From assembly GCA_009936885.1 (NCBI GenBank), contig JAACDT010000130.1, forward strand, positions 1 to 8,098: 8,098 bases of DNA, written 5' to 3'. This DNA is from Alphaproteobacteria bacterium. GTDB lineage: Bacteria; Pseudomonadota; Alphaproteobacteria; Puniceispirillales; Puniceispirillaceae. The translations under genes were made by a program, and so were the position numbers. The notes below the pieces were generated by a model that was not told the origin of the DNA, made no database searches, and worked only from the letters and a program-made list of their open reading frames with translations. This document shows, in pieces, positions 5,696 through 8,098 of the stretch (the stretch's first letter is position 1; each line of letters opens with the position of its first letter).

Positions 5696-6034
5696 CTAAT
5701 TAACCGTTTTTCCAGTTGAAATATTAACAGCTGAATTTTGTGCTTCCCTCTCAAAACTATAGATGCAAACACCTGAATATTTTTCTTCCTTATAAATAAA
5801 GGACTTTTTAATATCTGATAGCAGGCTAGGAATATCACTCTCAAATTTTTTCAATCGCACTGCTTCGTCAAACCTGACACCAATTGATAACTCACCAGAC
5901 TTTCCAATGGTAATCTGGATACCAAGATAATCGTAATATGAAATCTTAGAGCCTAAAATCTCGGAAAAATGGCTGGCTGCTATTTTTGCCTCGGCCGTGC
6001 TAGGGAATTTTAAATTAATAATAGAGGAAAACAT
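5696..6034 (-). CDS. 112-residue orphan protein coupled to the GAF protein
   Basis: I do not recognise this protein. It begins MFSSIINLKFPSTAEAKIAA, a strand followed by a helix, then shows strand-like YDYLGIQITIG and ELSIGVRF, a helix DEAVRLKKFESDIPSLLSDIKKSF, and a closing strand GVCIYSFER before a polar tail. This looks like a compact alpha/beta domain without signal peptide or membrane helix. The ATG at 6034 overlaps the GAF gene stop by one base (TGATG) and has GAGGA six bases upstream inside that gene. An in-frame TTG at 6037 is a less likely start. The arrangement implies translational coupling and a shared task, perhaps a partner or effector of the GAF protein; that is inference. A minus-strand T8 occurs soon after the stop (5687-5680) but with no convincing stem. 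Confidence 0.72.
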   Translation of the reverse strand: MFSSIINLKFPSTAEAKIAASHFSEILGSKISYYDYLGIQITIGKSGELSIGVRFDEAVRLKKFESDIPSLLSDIKKSFIYKEEKYSGVCIYSFEREAQNSAVNISTGKTVN

Positions 6035-6879
6035 CAAAAATCCTCATCTATCTGTTTTAATAATTCATCTACATTAATTCGTGAGTCGCCTTGGCTTAAT
6101 ATGGTACCACTATATGGTTTCTCAAACTCCCCTAATTCAGCAGCGATTTTATGGGCCGTTTTACTTATCTGATAACCGTTTTCAGTTTCACCAGATAAAC
6201 GCTCCACAAGACCTAACCTCGCCAAATCCTCGCCAGCATTTCTGTCCATAACACCTGAATCGGCAAATTGAAGAAAATGTTGGATATTAGCAATGTTGCA
6301 CTGTGGCGCAATCTCATTCACCAATGATAAAATCTTTTTAGTTTTTTCAACGATTAAAGATTTCTGAGCTTCTAAATTCATTATTTGGTGACAAACATTA
6401 ATCGTAAGGTTCTTCATTAGCCTAATCTGCTCTTCCCTAAGCTCACTTGGCTGGAAATCCATAACGCATAAGGTGCCAAGAATTAACCCTTCATTTGTGA
6501 TAAGCGGAAAGCCAGCATAAAACATAATGTTTGGATAATCTGCTACAATAGATAGTGATGAGAAACGACTATCTTTTGTCAAATCCGGAATAATTGTGGG
6601 TTCAGGATCAAGCAATGCATACTGACATATTGAGGTTTTTCTTGGAAGCGGTTCTAGAAACGATTTATCTACCCCAGAACTACTTAATGCAAATTGTGTA
6701 TCTTGGTCGATAATATTCACGAAACTAGCGGAGCAATTAGTAATAATTTTGGCAACTTCATTAAATACCGTGAACTGCTTGTGCCTATCTGTATTCAGCA
6801 CACCCGTCGCTTTGAGTTTGTTAACTCGAGCTTCTTCATTTTTAGGTAATTCAGCTGATTGCATGACCATCACGTGCAT
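6034..6879 (-). CDS. GAF-domain protein, probable sensor/regulator
   Basis: The 281-residue product has a GAF small-molecule-binding domain at about 14-168. The recognisable elements are EEARVNKLKATGVLNT (15-30), SFVNIIDQDTQFALSSSGV (52-70), RKTSICQYAL (80-89), IIPDLTKDSRFSS (96-108), IMFYAGFPLITNEGLILGTLCVMD (118-141). This is the GAF subtype often found at the N-terminus of histidine kinases and diguanylate cyclases, but no kinase, GGDEF or EAL domain follows. Instead a helix (about 165-192) leads to a C-terminal segment (about 193-281) with a possible winged-helix-like part, LARLGLVERLSGETENGYQIS. C85 and C138 lie in the GAF region; ligand unknown. ATGs at 6879, 6870 and 6864 are all possible starts with no clear ribosome binding site. 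It is the first gene of a two-gene unit with the coupled orphan. Cytoplasmic; ligand and output are unknown. Confidence 0.85.
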   Translation of the reverse strand: MHVMVMQSAELPKNEEARVNKLKATGVLNTDRHKQFTVFNEVAKIITNCSASFVNIIDQDTQFALSSSGVDKSFLEPLPRKTSICQYALLDPEPTIIPDLTKDSRFSSLSIVADYPNIMFYAGFPLITNEGLILGTLCVMDFQPSELREEQIRLMKNLTINVCHQIMNLEAQKSLIVEKTKKILSLVNEIAPQCNIANIQHFLQFADSGVMDRNAGEDLARLGLVERLSGETENGYQISKTAHKIAAELGEFEKPYSGTILSQGDSRINVDELLKQIDEDF

Positions 6880-7318
6880 AAAAATTGAAATATAAATTTA
6901 TATCTTGTTTTTAGATCTAGCATAAATTCTTGACGTATAACATTATTTAGCGACCCCTATTTGGCAATTAATCCAAAATGCCTGTTTTTTTATCAGTTAT
7001 TCCCTTGAACATATTAAATAAACAACACGCCAGTGTAGCAATATTTTCTAATGAATATGCAAGCTAATATTAAGAATATTGCCCGTCATGCTAAAGAAAA
7101 GAGGTGAACGGTTCTATGATTCCTTCTGGGGAGCAAAATGTGGTTTTAACCTCAGCGAATACCCCTTCTATATTTTTTCGAACCTAATAACGCATTGGAA
7201 GCTATGTGGTGCAAGGTATCGCATGAATGATAGCCTCTAGGCCTGAAACGGCATAAAAGTAAGAAAACAATTTTTGAAACTCATCCATCAAAATCTTTAA
7301 TGATCTGCTTTCAAACTC

Positions 7319-7355
7319 TTTATCTACCTACCCATACCTTTATCTACCCACCCAT
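7319..7355. repeat. Short tandem duplication, 20-bp period
   Basis: TTTATCTACCTACCCAT (7319-7335) recurs as TTTATCTACCCACCCAT (7339-7355), one mismatch in 17 bases with a 20-bp period. A GATAAAG at 7356-7362 can pair with CTTTATC of either copy (7318-7324 or 7338-7344), so the duplication offers two alternative hairpins. Confidence 0.6.
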
Positions 7356-7459
7356 GATAAAGATTATTTGGTTGTTTCGTTCTGCATATCCATAAAAGCG
7401 CAGAAATAATACTACCATACAAAGTGCCAAAAATAGGATAAGGGTAACTCTCATTATTG

Positions 7460-7511
7460 GGTATATACCTTTAACTTTTTTTTAACTATATTAAATAAAT
7501 ATTTAAAGTTA
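7460..7511. promoter_or_regulatory. Palindromes just upstream of the sulfotransferase gene
   Basis: GGTATATACC (7460-7469) is a perfect 10-bp palindrome. TAACTTT (7472-7478) and AAAGTTA (7505-7511) form a 7-bp inverted repeat whose right arm ends six bases before the ATG at 7518. TATATT (7487-7492) is a -10-like element between the arms. They could form an operator or a leader stem limiting ribosome access. The stretch is very AT-rich, so chance symmetry is a real alternative. Confidence 0.25.
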
Positions 7512-7517
7512 GTGCAG

Positions 7518-8098
7518 ATGATTATATCTAAAAAATATAAATTCATATTCCTGAAACCCTATAAAGTGGCTGGAAGTTCTGTGGAATTTGCGCTTTCGAG
7601 CATATTATCTAACATGGATATAGCAACCTACCTTAGCAAAGATGAAGAAAAAACACGCCAAAAATTATTTGGCCTATGCGAGCAGAATAATCGTAAGAAA
7701 TTATCTGATTTAATCCAAAACTTCTCAAAACAAAATAAGCGTGATTTACAAAAATTCAAATGGCCTAAGAAGTTTCATCCTCATTGTTCTGCAGATGACA
7801 TTAAATCTTATTTAGGGGACGCAAAATTCAACGATTATAAAAAAATTAGTATTGTCAGAAACCCTTGGGATTACTTGCTCTCATTCTATCATTGGAATCC
7901 AGGAAAAGAGAGTCGAGCCCCATTCGATCAATGGGTTTTTGATAATCGTCATTTAATTGGACAAAATAATTACCAATATAAAATTAATGGAAACTGTATC
8001 GTAGATATTTTTTTAAAATTCGAGAATTTGAGTGAAGATTTGAGTAAACTTCCTCTTAATTCTGATGAATTATCTAAAATTAAAAATTGCTTTAGCAC
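7518..8098 (+). CDS. Sulfotransferase family protein (Sulfotransfer_2-like), 3'-truncated by window end
   Basis: The first 193 codons are present and open at the window edge. The N-terminus MIISKKYKFIFLKPYK-VAGSS carries the 5'-phosphosulfate-binding loop of PAPS-dependent sulfotransferases (K16-V-A-G-S-S21, compare K-T-A-G-T-S). The second signature, the 3'-phosphate-binding motif, is ISIVRNPWDYLLSFYHW with R114, N115, P116, D118 and S122. Such enzymes transfer sulfate from PAPS to sugars of glycans, lipids or nodulation-type molecules. The spacing of about 100 residues between motifs is as expected. The ATG at 7518 has no clear ribosome binding site; GTG at 7512 is an in-frame alternative. 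Base composition is visibly richer in A and T than that of the dehydrogenase-asparaginase genes, which is common for surface-polysaccharide genes gained by transfer. The acceptor cannot be determined. Confidence 0.85.
   Translation, partial: MIISKKYKFIFLKPYKVAGSSVEFALSSILSNMDIATYLSKDEEKTRQKLFGLCEQNNRKKLSDLIQNFSKQNKRDLQKFKWPKKFHPHCSADDIKSYLGDAKFNDYKKISIVRNPWDYLLSFYHWNPGKESRAPFDQWVFDNRHLIGQNNYQYKINGNCIVDIFLKFENLSEDLSKLPLNSDELSKIKNCFS

Larger units (their letters stand above)
6880..7517. other. Long AT-rich intergenic region
   Basis: About 640 bp with no gene I can support firmly. It holds the presumed promoter area of the GAF gene (AT-rich up to about 6930, with the palindrome TAGATCTA at 6912-6919). 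A weakly possible 50-codon plus frame lies at 7088-7240, with an overlapping 23-codon frame from 7116 preceded by GAGGTGA. A 20-bp tandem repeat is at 7319-7355, and there are inverted repeats before the sulfotransferase gene. I could not identify an insertion sequence, tRNA or structured RNA in it. Confidence 0.5.

Noticed and set aside
5593..5844. Minus-strand 83-codon frame overlapping the orphan gene
   Set aside because: It overlaps the coupled 112-residue gene in another frame; the orphan has the TGATG coupling and ribosome binding site.
6930..6960. Plus-strand promoter with TTGACG at about 6930
   Set aside because: No -10-like hexamer lies at normal spacing and no plus-strand gene follows closely.
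7075..7260. Insertion-sequence remnant
   Set aside because: Only a faint transposase-like string on the minus strand, interrupted by stops; no terminal inverted repeats or target duplication that I can see.

Overview
The window is AT-rich, protein-dense bacterial DNA with short intergenic gaps. It has no rRNA, tRNA, CRISPR array or intact mobile element that I can see. Gene content (MCAD-type acyl-CoA dehydrogenase, zinc/SxxK-type asparaginase, DUF4396-like membrane protein, NTF2-like protein, family-2-type sulfotransferase) fits a proteobacterium, perhaps a marine alphaproteobacterium. This placement rests on general family distribution, not on a marker gene.

Region 1 (1-3316, + strand): a small exported four-cysteine protein of unknown function is followed by a probable two-gene operon. 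The operon encodes an acyl-CoA dehydrogenase, with Asp where MCAD has its catalytic Glu, and a class 3 (Rhizobium etli AnsA/ReAV-type) L-asparaginase carrying all the recognised catalytic and zinc residues. A -35-like TTGACA and a 13-bp palindrome overlapping the ribosome binding site lie just upstream. A hairpin follows the asparaginase.

Region 2 (3317-4677, + strand): a DUF4396-like membrane protein has lost its normal C-terminus through an apparent single-base deletion in a C5 run; the conserved ending is intact in the adjacent frame. Two small soluble proteins follow: an alpha/beta-barrel-like 98-residue protein and an NTF2/SnoaL-like 111-residue protein.

Region 3 (4678-5700) looks like a gene desert but holds three very short reading frames (39, 34 and 29 codons) that each encode a single hydrophobic helix. 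The two minus-strand ones have good ribosome binding sites. A strong hairpin terminator and a G8 tract joining two out-of-phase hydrophobic frames lie between them.

Region 4 (5696-6879, - strand): a GAF-domain protein overlaps a 112-residue orphan by one base, so the two are probably translationally coupled.

Region 5 (6880-8098): about 640 bp without a convincing gene, holding a short tandem repeat and some palindromes, leads into a very AT-rich sulfotransferase gene cut by the window end. That gene may open a cell-surface glycan modification locus.

The most rewarding points are the DUF4396 frameshift, the cluster of tiny membrane peptides, and the Asp-for-Glu dehydrogenase paired with a metallo-asparaginase.
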